Below are positions 32,525 through 45,654 of a stretch of 64,000 bases of DNA, one piece after another. The position numbers and the translations under genes were made by a program. Position 1 is the stretch's first letter. Each line of letters starts with the position of its first letter. Source of the DNA: Calliopum simillimum. Its lineage: Eukaryota; Arthropoda; Insecta; Diptera; Lauxaniidae. The stretch is from contig OX638370.1 in the NCBI GenBank assembly GCA_951812925.1, positions 116,698,897 through 116,762,896 of the forward strand. Reading direction: 5' to 3'. The notes beneath the pieces were generated by a model. It did not search any database. It was not told where the DNA came from and saw only the letters and a program-made list of their open reading frames with translations.

Positions 32525-35207
32525 TCTTCAAGCAACAAGAACGTTTTTTGTCTTCAAGTCTCTTTGCAGATTTTATGAATGTTTTTTAATTCTGTGGCAC
32601 AAAGGAACAACTGTTTAAGTCAACTTAAGCCCAAATCAAAATACAGCATAAATATTGGGTAAACAAAGTTTATGTTGTTTTACTTTCTGATCGAAATCTA
32701 CTTAAGCAGTTTTTCCTTATTGCCACAGAACTATTCACAGAGTTCACAATAAGAAAAAATTGAGTGAATTCTTTTTATTTTTCGACTTCATTGTCTGTTG
32801 GTAAACAGATTCGTAATCGAAATGATTTTCAACTTTGGACAAAGGACATTTTGAAAAATGAGAGCTATGAAAGTTGCTTAATCTACTTACTTAGTTCAAA
32901 GTTCTTAACATATCATTAACTATACTCGATTATTGGCAATATTTTTTTTTTCTATTTAATTCTTTAAAATGATTTTTGTTGCAATTGTTTTCTTTAAATC
33001 GACAACAATAATAAATTGTCGTTGGCCTTGGTTTTTGATTGCCTCTTTTACAAGCTCAGCATATGGACTACATAAGTAAATACATAAGTACAATTGAGTG
33101 TGATTATATTTGTATATCACTTGTTAATGTATTTGTTAGCCACACTTGTTGTGCTTTTTATTTCGCATTTATGTTACTCATTGTATTTTTCAAAAATGGT
33201 CAAAAATGGTTTTTCAATTTGTGCCGCCGCCGACATCGTTTATGCCGCCGTTGGGCTTGTAAACTTGGCTAAACTAGTTCGATAAACTACAACAACAACA
33301 ATAACAACTAAGTAACTTGGACATTGCTGGAAAAATTAAAGAAAACAACACAAAAGCAGAAACATAGAGAGGAGAGCGAAAAAAATCTAAAAAGAGACCA
33401 AGAAAATTATTGTCTGTCGGACCTCAGAGTCGGTCGTACTTTGACTTTTATGGCGCGCTGTTCACTTTAAATGCGCTCAACTTTAAGCAGACTTGACTTG
33501 ACGCTGCTGAAGTTGCGTTGACTTGGAAGAATGACTTGACTTGTCTTGACTTATGATGCGTTTTGTCGTCGACCATTGGGCTGCTATGGTGTATTGTCTT
33601 GTTTTTTTTTTTAGTGTTGCCAACATTTCAAAATTTTACTGTTCACGAGATAAGACAATAAGTGCACGAAAATACATTTACTTAGCCCAACGAAACTGTG
33701 AATCATGCTCATAGTGAGGGAGCTGATGAAAAAATTATGTGCTAAAATCGTTAGGCAGAAGTTTATAATTGTGAAGATTGGAGTAAATCAAGCAGTATAA
33801 GCCATGTCTGCCAATTATTTGTTGCTGATTTTTAAAATGGCGGCTCTTCAGATATGTAAAAAAAAAATGATGTGGTATTTAATAACATTGTGTCTGCTAA
33901 CTATTTTAAAAAATTGAGTATGCTTAAAAAATAAGATAAGTGCTGGCGGCAGACCTTTTTCGTGCTGCGTTTTTGAGTTATTTTTTTTTTTTTTTCTTAA
34001 TTTTGTATGACATAAAAAAATTATGTGATTTCATCGTCATGCAACTTTTCAGGAGATCCTAAAAACTGATTGACTACTTTTCAATAATGTGGCTCAATTT
34101 CGTTGATGCAGCGTTGAATCTCCTCATTTTTACTAATCTTAAAGAGTCAGCTGTCAAATTATTTTTTTTTTTTTTTGGTACATAACACTTCACCGCACGA
34201 ATGGCGCTAAGTTCAAATCTTGCGTGAACTATGGGACACCCTTATATCTCTGGAATAGAAATCATAGAGACATGGCGATTATACCAATAGAAGCGTAATT
34301 AAATTTTATATTTAGGACTAAAATCCTGGAGAATTGTCTTATTTCGACTTAGGTTGTTTTGTCAAAAGTCCACAGAGTTGTATTGAACCAACCCGCTATA
34401 TGAGTAGCTTTGCAAGTATTAAGTGTTGGCAACTCTGTTCCCTGCTGCTTTTACAACGCTGTTGGTCTGCATTCTATTGTCTCTCTCTCTGATGTCAAAG
34501 TACATCAGTTGTATTCAACGTCGCGTAGTTGACTTTTACAGTCTGCTGACTGCCCAACCAACTTGTTAACTACAATACATATTTCATTTTTTTTTTTAAG
34601 ATGTAACTAAGTATATGGGTAAGATAGGTAAATTTTACTTTTAATAGCGACGTTCTTATGTTTGTAGCTTTTGCTTTTTTTTTAAATTGGTACGAAAATA
34701 AAAATTTTAAAAAATAAAAAAAAATGCCTTGCAAACCCATCAAAAAGAGCAACATAAAACCTGTAGAAATATACAACCATAAAATGCATTTTTATCTGGA
34801 AATTATGAAATACTCGTTTTTATTTTCAATTTTTTTGTTGTTTTTGTTTTTTTTTTTTTTGTGTTATTCTTGTGTTATTTTAGCGCTTTCGATTTCAGTT
34901 GGTATCTTAACATTTTTTTTTTTGTTTCGATATCTTGGGTGGGATTCGTTTTCACTTTCGATTATGAAATATTTGCTCAATTGTCGTTGCCGTTGGTCTT
35001 ATATGAATGAGTTCGAAGAGGGGACAGGCGCGCACTTGTCTTGTAATTATGGTGAATAGAAAAAATTGACAGTTGAAATTTGAAAAGTTTGTGGGAAAAT
35101 ATATTCGTGAAATAATAACAAAAAGTTGGAATTTCGAGAGTTATAAGCATAATAACTTAGTGGAAAATTAGTGGAAAAATTAACAAAAATTAATGTGTTA
35201 GTATATA
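32525..35207. other. Intergenic; one short dispersed repeat, no gene
   Basis: ACTTTTCAGGAGA.....AAAA.TG.TT.ACT and TTCAATAATGTG at about 34045-34100 recur at 47490-47545. GCCGCCGCC occurs near 33222. T runs occur near 33970 and 34160. An open frame of 111 codons at 34724-35059 has no recognisable domain and includes T-run translation. Confidence 0.45.
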
Positions 35208-35557
35208 ATATCTGCCGTAAAAAAATATAAGGCCGCAACTTAAGTTACGGCCTTTCAAACTTTATTTCCCCATCGAATTGAGCAATTTTTTATCTATATT
35301 TTAGTCCAATCGCCAATTTTTCACGTTTTCCACTTCTCTCGCAAATTGCAAATAAAGAAATGTAAACACTACACCCTGTTTTCATAATTTTCATAATTAA
35401 AATCATGAAAGGCAGTAACTTCATACAAAAAGATGAAAAATCAAATAGATTTTTTAAGAAAGAGAAGTTGCTGCCTTTTCTGAGTAAAAATAAAATTTCG
35501 ATTTTCTCAAAACTATGAAAAACGATTTGCGTCTTTTCATAATTTTACGGCAGATAT
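35208..35557. mobile_element. 350-bp MITE with ATATCTGCCGTAAAA ends
   Basis: ATATCTGCCGTAAAA at 35208 and TTTTACGGCAGATAT ending at 35557 are perfect 15-bp inverted repeats. Near the left end the palindrome AAGGCCGCAACTTAAGTTACGGCCTT spans about 35229-35254. No coding. The target duplication is unclear because the ends sit in AT repeats. Confidence 0.75.
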
Positions 35558-36120
35558 ATTCATGAATCTTTCCAAAAAAAAATAAACTTAGCAAGCTTTC
35601 AAATTCTGAACTATATCGCTGCCTAACTTTACTCAGCAGCTTTCAAATGATATTACAAGAACAAACCCACAGGACTTAGTGAAAAAACGACAACTTTTAC
35701 TGTTGATTCAAAGTAAAACAGTAACGATTTAGCTCCGAAGGCGAAATTATTTGAATTGACTGTAAAAACTTTTGACTTGAAGTTATTAAATTGAATAAGA
35801 TTAGTATTCAAATCAAAGAAAATTTCCTTTTGATTTTTAAAACATTCTCGGAAGGTTTCAAAGCATTTTTATTTGGTTTGATTTAATTCTACTGGAAATA
35901 AATACTTTTAAAACTTCTTGAAGTTTATCATCCTCGTACTCGTCGGTATTATCCATGTTTGATTAATAATTCATGATTTATATCTTCTGTACTTTTCTTT
36001 GTTTTGGTCATAATCTGAATCGATACGTGACAAAATGAACGTGACATTTTTTCCACCACACAAATTTTAAATTGAAAATTTTCAAAAAAAAAGCTTTTCC
36101 CAGTGAATGTTGAATCACCT
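35558..36120. other. Intergenic, nothing recognised
   Basis: AT-rich with no coding signal and no repeat that I could match elsewhere in the window. Confidence 0.45.
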
Positions 36121-36450
36121 TATCTTGTTAAGTTGAAGTGGCATCACCAATTTTTCCAAAGGAGGTCATTTGTCCCTATCAATTTCACATAAATTATGAA
36201 TTCCTTTTTTGTAGGGACGTGGCATCGCCCATTTTCTCAAAGAACATTATTTGTCCTGGCACTCTGTATACATTTATTAAATCTCATTCAAGTGCAATAA
36301 ATATTTTCGGAGATATGATGAAGTGTTTTTGGTGGGGGCGTGATACCCCTATATTTTCCAATACACAATATTTGTCTTGATGCTTTTTACATATGTATGA
36401 AATTTCATCCGCGCTTGTTAAATAGCTTCAGAAATATGATGATTTAATTT
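36121..36450. repeat. ~125-bp tandem repeat with GGGACGTGGCATCGCCC
   Basis: About two and a half units, each with GGG.CGTGGCATCGCCCATTTT, CAAAGAACATTATTTGTC and AAATCTCATTCAAG or AAATTTCATCCGCG, then AGATATGATGA. The GTGGCATCGCCC core relates it to the 4.9-, 12.5- and 36.6-kb repeats. Confidence 0.7.
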
Positions 36451-36572
36451 TTTGGCTCACAGTGGACCTTTTGGCGATGGAAATGCCGATATTACTTCAC
36501 GTCAAGCATCATAAAATTATAGATGAAAGTTAACTAGTAAGGGTGTAACCGTTGGCCTGGCCAAACATTAAA

Positions 36573-37315
36573 TACCCTACACAGCAGTATTTTGAAAGTT
36601 TTGCTTATATGGGAGGTGCCACACCCTCTTGTCCAAATTCACCCAGTTTTTTCTCAGAGCTTAAACTTATAGTTCTTAGCATTTGAGTGAACTTTGGTTG
36701 GATTATCTCAAAAAATGTTTTCAGTATAGCGTTTTGAACCTTTTGCTTATATGGGAGGTGCCACGACTTCTTGTCCAAATTCACCCAGTTTTTTCTCAGA
36801 GTTTAAAGTTATAGTTTTTAGCATTTGAGTGAAGTTTGGTTGGATCATCTCAAAAAATGTTTTCAGTAAAGCGTTTTAAACTTTTTGCTTGTATGGGAGG
36901 TGCCACGCCTTCTTGTCCAAATTCACCCAGTTTTTTTTTTTCAGAGTTTAAACTTATAGTTTTTAGCATTTGAGTAAAATTAAGTTTGATTATCTCAAAA
37001 AACGCTTTCAGTATAGCGTTTTGAAGTTTTCGCTTATATGGGAGGTGCCACGCCCTCTTGTCCGAATTCTCCTGGTTTTTGTTCAGAGCTTGCGCTTACA
37101 ATTCGTAGTATTTCTATGTATTTCGGTTGCATTGTCGTAAAAAAAACTCAAAAAGTTGCATTTTGAATATATTTTTTGTATGGGCGGTAGGCGTGTCCGT
37201 TGACCGATTTCGCTCATTTTCAATTCCCCGAGCTAACTTTGACAACGAAGAGTGTGCACAAAATTTCATTGAATTATCTCGCTTAGTTTTCCCAAAAAGT
37301 GTATTTCCACACACA

Positions 37316-37367
<52 letters not shown>

Positions 37368-37502
37368 ACAGACGGACATGGCTATATCGACTCAGGAGGT
37401 GACGCTAATCAAGAATATATATACTTTTCTATATCTGCCACGCCTCCTTCTCTGCGTTACAAACGGAAGGACGAAGTGAATATACCCTGGGTGTAGGGTA
37501 TA
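36573..37502. mobile_element. DINE-1/Helentron-like element with 142-bp array
   Basis: Left terminus TACCCTACAC at 36573-36582 is inverted against GTGTAGGGTA at 37491-37500. The right end also forms a stem TATACCC/GGGTATA. Four to five tandem units of about 142 bp (TTGCTTATATGGGAGGTGCCAC starting near 36601, 36743, 36885 and 37030) are followed by a (CAGC)n tract at about 37319-37368. Then come AGACAGACGGACATGGCTAT, TCGACTCAG and TCAAGAATATATATAC, the hallmark block of fly DINE-1 elements. Known of the family: non-autonomous rolling-circle elements with an internal tetranucleotide microsatellite. No coding; the open frames at 37114-37496 are shadows. Confidence 0.75.
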
Positions 37503-40247
37503 AAAATCATATGTGGACTATCCTTTGATTTTACTCTCCATGGTGTCATTTTCAAATAAGTAGTCATAACTTTTTTAAGAAAAATTATTTAAGATCAATT
37601 GGTAGCTCATCTTGAAGCTGAAAAATAGTACTAAATGATGGAAAATTAGTAGAAAAGAGCAAGACGATTTCATGCTTCTTCTATACAACCTCAAAAGCCG
37701 TGTTTTTGAAAATTTATAATTTTCAGTAAAGAATCCGGAAAAATGTAGATAGTGCCTCTCATATATACCAAGAACGTCACAAAAATTTATGATTAACATA
37801 ATTCTTACTACATAAATATAAAGCAAGTACGGGTAGCTAGTTAATAAAAAACATAATATTTGATTTATGATCCATTTTTTTTGCAATTTCGCATATCATC
37901 TCGCCGCTTCATTTATCATTTGTTACAAATAATTTCATTCGTGTTGCCTTGGCTTCGTTGTCTTGTTGCAATCAAGATTTTAAGTTGGCAACATGCATCT
38001 CCTCGTAAGTAAATGCAGATGCAATACAGCGGTTGTTGCAACATCAATTGACTACACGCGTACGCAACGTTCTGTCCGTTCGTACATTCGGTCAGTCGTT
38101 CATAACGATGAGTACACAACACAAATTATAAATTTTTTTCTTTTTTTTTTTGATGATGCACTTGCAACCGCAACTGTGGAATTGTTGAATTGGTGGCCAT
38201 TCTGAAGGCTAAAGGATATGACTTGAAGGGCAAATGCATTGCATGTTGAATGCCGACACTTCACGCGTGCGCAGTTTAACTTGAAAATGCATTTCCGTTC
38301 TGATTTACCTTGACGCAAGGTAGCAACCAACTGGACAGACAGGCAGATCGACAGAGTTTTGTGTATGTGAATATGGGAGCGAGCAGAATGTATCGTTAAG
38401 TGAGTTCTTGAGTATATTGTTTTCAGAGAAAAGTATCGAAAATGATTAAGTAAAAAAATAGAACAATTTTTGGAAATTCCACGATCACCAAAAAAGTGAA
38501 TTGAGAATTTTTTAAAAAATTTTCAAGATTATTTAGAGGTCGCTCACAGCCTTTTTAGGCAAAATCACTGCTTAATATGGTTTTTATTTCATTACGAAGG
38601 AAGGTATTTAAGTTTAACATCAAATACATATTGTTTTATTGACTAAAATACCCACAAGAAATGCATGTTCCAAATTTTACCCAACTTGTTGTCGCAAGAT
38701 CATAACGAAATCTCACAAAGAATATTTTTGTAGATCATATTAACGCATCAGATCCTTTTCATGGTTATTTATAACCTATTTTCTTAAAAAAAAAAATGGG
38801 TTTAAATGGGTTAAAGTATTCTACAAAAATATTTTACGAAAAAATTTCAGTAGAGGTCCAACCACATGAAATGCTTAAAACTTAACTCTTAGACCAGTAA
38901 GACCATCTACAAAAAGTCATCATTAAAATCAAATTCTTTTATAAATTGAAACTCGTCTCCGCTCAAGCCGTCAAATATTTCTTTCATATTGAAAGTTTTC
39001 ATCAAAGAGTTGCACTTTATTAGTTTTTCTTCGGCAAGACCGTCTTCAGATAGTCTTTCATCTTATAAACTTGGCGGATTAGCAAAAATATATAGACGGA
39101 TTTCGGCCTCAAATTTCTCTTGCAAAAATTAACATGAAACCAATATTCTTATTGAAGCGAACCTGCTATTTCTAACTTGCCACTGAAAGGGTTAAGAAAA
39201 ATGCGTTAGAAAGCCAAACAAGTTCGCTGTTTAAATCTTTCTGAAAAACTTTATATTCCTTACATGCGTATACAATACTTTAAGAAATAAAATCTTTAAC
39301 AATATTTATAAGAAACAAAGCATCGAAACAAAAATATCGCCTTACGAGAAAGAATTATTCGAATTTCAATAACAAACTCTATATAAATGTGATTGTACCT
39401 ACTGAAGTAAGCGCGTAATGCGTCTGAAAGTACCACCGCACAATCGTCCATTCATTGCTTCACTCACTGTTAATTCCATGCAAAAAGGTAAAAAACTTTG
39501 GTGTTGCCACATCGCGTAGGTACAAGTCATATAATCAACTAAACTAGAATTAAATGCACAAAAGTTGGCATTTTTAATGCCTCCGACATTGATGTTGATG
39601 ACTATGTTGCACTGCTGCTGTTGCTGTACGAGATATGTAGATATGGTCAGAGTTTAGCCCGGTTTTTAGGCAGCAGTTGCAGCAACAACATAATTATAGG
39701 ATACATTTGCGCGCAGCACAGCACAAGCAAGCAATACCTACTGTTGCTGCAACATGGTAAAGGAAATTGCACGACGCCTTTGCTGTTGCTGCTGCTGCTT
39801 AGGTTGTTAAGCACAATAACAACAACGACTTTGCAAAGTACTCGCGCACAAGTTTTTAAAGCGCTTGTTCGACATTGAATTGATTAAGTTAAATTCCGAT
39901 TATTATATTTATTAAGCTTTCCATGTTGCATACGAAGCAGCATGGAAATAAGCGCAAAAATTACCGATATGTAGGTTTTGTTTGGGAAGGCTGGTTGCAG
40001 ACTTTGTTGGCTTTAACGCTCGCCAAACAGGAAATTTTTAATTATTTTGATAGGATAAGATGGGCACTTAAAATGCGATAAGTAGAATAATGAAAACTTT
40101 TTTTTAAAAATTCAATATACATAATAGTAATTATATTAACTTCAAGGTCAATTATGTATTTTGATCGGATTAGTGTAGTATGTAGATCACTATTATTTTC
40201 AATCAATAATAGTCTGAACTTTACATTTCAATACATTCAGTAAACTT
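37503..40247. other. Intergenic; microsatellites, no gene
   Basis: AACTTGTTGTC..AA..TCAT at 38687-38750 recurs at 53981-54045. (CTG)n occurs near 39612-39625 and 39783-39797. Short open frames at 37575-38330 and 39621-39878 lack domains. Confidence 0.45.
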
Positions 40248-40870
40248 TGTAACGACACTTTAGCCAGGGGTCTTGACTCGCCGCGGCGGTTTCGGTTACA
40301 AAAATTTATTTGATTCAGAGGCCACTTCTTGTTTTAATTTAATAAAAGACGCAATTTCAAGATTAAATATTTAATTAAATATTATTTCTTTATTTAAATA
40401 ATAATAGTTAAATCCTTTTATATCCCTTCCTAGTTCTGACCAAAAGTTATACTTGACGTCAGTCACTGATACTCCTTCTTCTTAACATTTCCCTATCTCC
40501 TAGCGTAGTAGTGGCATTTCTGCTTTCTTTGACTATGGATGACAACCTATGTTTGCGCAACCAGTCGGTGGACCTGAACTCCTGTATCCACGGAAGCAGC
40601 TAGCCAAGCGAGTCCCCACAAACCAACTCTTGCTAAGCAATTAGCTTTGTTTCCTTCAGTTCCGTCTGCTGTTACTGCTACTGCTACTGCTATTGACTGC
40701 TGCTACGATGTTTACCACGGGACTCCTCTGGAGCGACTGGCTGATTTTTCACGGAACAATTGTTAATTATATTTTCGTACTACTTGTACACATGTTCGAT
40801 CAGCTGTTTCTTGTCAAAGCCGTCAACAGCAGTTTCTGGCAATGGCTGAAGTGCGAGGGATGACACTGGC
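40248..40870. other. GC-richer island, possible decayed LTR
   Basis: Distinct from its AT-rich flanks. Starts TGTAACGACACTTTAGCC, carries AATAAAAG near 40340 and (TACTGC)n near 40670, and ends near CACTGGCGAATTTG, where TGGCGA could be a decayed primer site. Both strands give broken open stretches without a recognised domain. No target duplication was found, so the LTR reading is weak. Confidence 0.25.
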
Positions 40871-43304
40871 GAATTTGAATTTACTAGATTAGGACTGTTC
40901 ACTAAGTATATTAAATTACAATTCATTTCTTAAACTTAACAATGAATGAATTCATGTATTTATTTAAGTTAACAATGCATATTCATAAAAAAGAAAAGGA
41001 AAAATGAAATAATCGAATAAAAATAAATAAATAAAAATGAGATCGGCATATTTGTATGGGCGAAAACGAGGTGCGCCGACTTTCGTCTTTATAGCTTAGA
41101 TTCGTGAAATGAAAAGTTCGACAACAAGAATCAGACACTATCTTCTAGAATCTTAATATAGAACTTCTGAGGCCACAGGCTAACTGTCAGTTTAATAATC
41201 GATTTATGATCAATAGCCAACATATAGTAGATATAATTCAATTTATTTTTTTATTTTTTTTTTTGTGTATTTCGCCATATAGTGCCCAGCATCTTCACAA
41301 CTTTTATTTGATAAATTGTATATTAAATTTTTTTGCTAATGCAATTTCCAACCACTCTGCACAAAAATTGCACAATTTTTCAACAAATGCCAAGATACGC
41401 AAATTAAAACATTTATCACATGATTTGCCGCACTGTTGCCGCATAGTTTTTGAGTTATCGCCAGCATCAACATATAAATAAATCTAAACAATTTCATTAA
41501 TTTAATCGATAATTTTTCAATCCCCAATCGAATGCAATCCAATTCGAATGCCACTTATGCCCCATGTACAACGCGCTTAACTTAGGGACAACGACTTGTG
41601 TCTTCTATTAAAACACGCTATCGATCAATGCCGCATGCTAGAAGATGCTGCCGCTGCTGCGTAGTAAATGCATTATGGCGGCTTTTAGCGCCTTAACCAC
41701 AAAGCCCCTACACAGAGAAAAAAACCAAACGACAAGAGTGGGGGAAATAAATTACATATAAATAATAATGATAATGAAAAATCATAAAAGTAGATTGCAA
41801 AAAATATTACATTTATTATTAAAAGAAGCAGGCGAGGAACACCATCCAGAATATGTTCTTATGGAAGAGTAAAAGTAGATTGGAGACACTTGGTCTTTGA
41901 AGTTGTTGCCACTTGGAATAAATTTGTTGCGATTGGATTGGTTTTGGGATGGAGAGCTGCTTGTTATTATTATTGTTATTGCTGCTGTTGTTGTTGTTTT
42001 TTCGCTGAAGTTGATGTTGATAACCACTTAACCTTCTGATCGTAGCAATATCAAACCAACAACAATCCCTCCCAAACAGCAACATTACCACGATCGAACA
42101 CTTGAAACGACAACGTTGTCGAGATCAACTCCATTAAAGCAAGTGTAAGAAACGTGTGTCGTCGTCTCTTCCTCATCTCTGTGGCTGACGATCGTCGTTA
42201 CGTTCACTAGCTAGCTCTTCCTGCATAGACATAAATATTAATTTTATTCTTCTTCTGCTTCATCATCTTTTTTTCTTAATCATATTCTCGTTTACTTTAT
42301 AGATACAGATACAAAGTAATGCGGCGCTCTCGATCGTTGAAATCGAATTAAACTTTAGTGCGTGCGCGTTCAAGTGGATTGGATTCTATTTTGTCGAGAA
42401 GCGTTTGCGTTGAAAACAACAACTTGTCCTCAAGGCTAGCTAGGCCAGCATCTAGCAACTTTTGCTATCTCTTTTTGTCTCTCTTAGTTACATCTTTCCT
42501 GTTGTTTTAGCTCTTGTTATTGTCATCATCTGAGTGTATTTTCTATGTGAGGGTTTTTGCAATTTCCGAACCCAATCAAATGTGTGGAAACCACTGTATC
42601 CATTGCCAAGTAGAAAGGAAAATTATTAAAAGTGATTTTTCTTGAAACATTGGCTAATGTACTGGAAAAAGTTTTTTTTTTTTTTTTGGTAATTTCATGT
42701 TAATGTAAATGTTCTCCAATGAATTTCCAATATCGAATTGTCCGACAAGATCCTAACTTTTGTAAAATGCAGGCTTTTAATAATTTATTTCAAAAGGAAA
42801 GAATTTGATCTTTTTAGTTTGAAGTTTTCATACAAATTAAAAATTTTGCATTACAATTGGAAAAGTTTGTTTTCTTAGACTACTAAAACTCAGCCATACT
42901 GACAAATTGATCGTCCCGATCGACAATAAACAAATTTAATAATTATGTGAGGACACAAATCGGAAGCCTCATTTGCTTTCACATCTTTTTAATAATTACT
43001 TGTATTTAAAGTATTAATAATACTAAGGACTAGTTAAGGTTAAAATAAGTAAATGAATTTCTAGTTAAATAAGTCTAGAACTAATTAAAGGATACACACT
43101 ATTTTAAAATACCTTAGACTTTTCCCAAATTCTTGAAAAATTCCATAGCTCGAAAACCAGTTTTTTTAAAAACTTTTTTAGAAAAAAACCAAAAATAAAA
43201 GTTAAAAAATAGCTTTAAAAAAAAATTATTTTTAAAGATTTTTTTTAGTTTTTTAAAACATTTTGAAATGTAAGTCTGAAACTTTTAGTTAAAGGTATGC
43301 TTAA
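40871..43304. other. Intergenic; complex block 42.1-42.5 kb, no gene
   Basis: (ATA)n and (GTT)n occur near 41970-42000. The segment 42120-42490 is unusually complex and GC-richer (CTCTCGATCGTTG, GTGCGTGCGCG) and could be an enhancer or non-coding exon; no splice pair or core promoter could be settled. TACACAGAGAAAAA occurs near 41709. No coding domain. Confidence 0.4.
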
Positions 43305-43447
43305 CCTTTTAACGACCAAGTCTAAATGAGCGAAAAAATTTCAAAATAAAAATTGGACCAAATCGAAATAATGGTGGTTAACAAAACTTTCATCCAAGCA
43401 ATTGGGGAGCTGGTAAAAATACATACTTGCCTTTCGTCGTTAAAGGG
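43305..43447. mobile_element. 143-bp piggyBac-type MITE
   Basis: TTAA flanks both sides (43301-43304 and 43448-43451). The left end reads CCTTTTAACGACCAAG; the right end, reverse complemented, reads CCCTTTAACGACGAAAG. TTAA duplication plus ends starting CCY is the piggyBac signature. The interior is too short for a transposase. Confidence 0.8.
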
Positions 43448-43451
43448 TTAA

Positions 43452-45654
43452 ACTTTTACTAAAAGGTTTTAAAAGTTAAAGTTCTGACTTTACATAAAAA
43501 CAAAACTTTTTTAAAAAGTTTTTTTCAAAATCTAGTTCAAAAACATTTTCGAGAAAAAACTTGATCCGCCAAGTTCTAAAATATTAAAAATTGTATTCTG
43601 ACAATATATGGCCATAGATCACATCAGTAACACAGAAATCAAATTTGTGAGAAAAATATAAGGCAAACAGAAAGAATAATTTTAGATATTATCCAATGCA
43701 GCCTCGTCCCTCTATACTTTCTGCAAAAGAACCCACTTTATGTGCGTACTTTAAAATAAAGTAATTACACTTAAACGAAAAAAAGCAGAAAACTTTTCTC
43801 GTGCACAAAGTGCAAACATAAAGCCGAACTCAATTATTTGCCAATTGAAATATCATCAATATCGTTGGAAGAATAAGAACAAAATCGACATCATTATAAA
43901 ACTAAACCAATTTTAGTACGCATCTAAGTACCACTACAAGATAACACTAAAAGCTACAAAGTCATCATCAACAACATCATCGACAGCATCAACAGCATCA
44001 ACTTCGTCATCAATGTTGATGATGATGATCAACACACGATCACTACACTTTGATTGCATGTTTGTTCTGGTTTTTGATTCCACGAGTTCTGTTGTGATAC
44101 ACAAACATTTGTTGCGCGATCAAGTGGCCAACAACATTAGTGCTTTAAAAGTGTACTTTTTGCTTATATAGATCGTAGCAGCTTAACGTGCGAAACGTGC
44201 TTCATGTTGTTGGTCAGAACATTTAAACTGGGTCCATAGACGACGACGAAGCCAAAGAGTTTTTTTCTTTTCTGTTTTTGCCACTTCACGCTCAAAGTTT
44301 TTTACGAGCTCTTCATTGCGTTTATAGCCAACTTGCAAATGTTGGTGTTATTGTTGCTGTTGCTCTGTTGTTGTTGATTTCTTCTACTACTCCAACTTTT
44401 TTTTGCGCTCTTTGAGTTGAACCTTTTACATCAGTTACGCCGCCGCGTTCAAGTTTCCATCAAGCACCCCCCATCCTTCTATGAAATGTGATTTCAACTT
44501 ATTGAATCTACTTGTTGTCGTTATTGCTAGTGATTTTGCTGTTGTTGTTGTCGCTCTTATTGGCCGATAACTAGTTATATTGTATACAACCAACATTATT
44601 TCATATCGGGTCCAAACAAATTGCGAATGCGTCATGCATTTAAAATTGTTGTGGTTTTGATTGTAGTACCTGCGTCGTCGTTGTCGTTCGTCTACATTTT
44701 ACTTTTTGGTTCGAATCGAATCAAAGTGAATCGGATCGCTACAAATAGCCATTACCATGGTAATGTGCTGGGTGGGTTATACACTTAGGTCTGTCAGTCA
44801 GTCAGTCATTCAGGCCAAGAGTTTGTTCGTTCGTTTTTTTTTTTTTTGTCGATTCTGTTGTCGGTCAGTAATGATCTTCATGCTAATGTTATTTATCGAT
44901 AATGATGTTGCTGCTGCTGATGTTGTTGTTGATTATTTTCGCATTTCAATAGAACAACAGCAACAGCAAAAAACCTAAAACCAAAACAGTTTTTTGAAGT
45001 GCTGGAGCAGCGCACAATCAGTGCACAGCAGTACCTTTACTGAAAATTACAATACAATTAGTGTGGTATCGATCCATGGTGTTCTCTCTGCACAGCGCAA
45101 AATCATTTGGGTTAAGTGTTGTATAATTTGGCTTAATTTGAAAGTTTGTGTGTATGTATTAGAGAGAGATATGGGTCAATGAGTTTTCGACATGAAATTT
45201 TTTTGCATTTTATTTCATGTAGAGCGCTTAATAGAATAATTTTTCATTGAAAGCAGAGTTTTGTTTTTTAAGTTTAAAATTATGTTGACTTAATGGAATA
45301 GTTATCGTCTGCCAGATTTGGCTAGCCCTTCAGTGAAACGCTGTTAGATTGCAGCAGAAGTTAAGGTTAGATGGGCTAAAGATGTACGCAGAGAGAACAA
45401 TTCTTGGACGATGGCAATGAAACATTTATAAGTGGAATAAAATACACTATCTGGCCTGGCAAACATTGTTCTGTAGGTGGTGCGATGATTTTGACTTAGA
45501 TGAATTATATGTTTTCTGTCTAAACCGAAGTTGGGCAATATACTGTATCAAGCTCTATAATTCTATGGTCCAATCCCCTTCATTTTGTGCACTGCCTTTG
45601 GTAAATACTACATACATTTATGCACTAAGTTTCGAACTGCTGTTTATGCGAACA
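43452..45654. other. Intergenic; trinucleotide-rich, no gene
   Basis: CATCAACAGCATC repeats near 43967-44003 and GATGATGATG near 44018; GTT/GCT runs occur near 44350-44370, 44540 and 44905-44930; CAGTCAGTCAGT lies near 44796. The moderately complex sequence from 44050 to 45100 could contain regulatory DNA of a distant gene. No open frame has a domain. Confidence 0.4.

Noticed and set aside
34724..35059. 111-codon + frame with hydrophobic stretch
   Set aside because: The hydrophobic part is translation of long T runs; no splice or promoter context and no known domain.
38088..38126. TCAGTC initiator as a promoter
   Set aside because: No downstream promoter element at +28 to +33 and no gene after it.
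44160..44220. TATA-like TTATATA with downstream TCAGAA as a promoter
   Set aside because: Spacing of about 50 bp is wrong and no coding exon follows.
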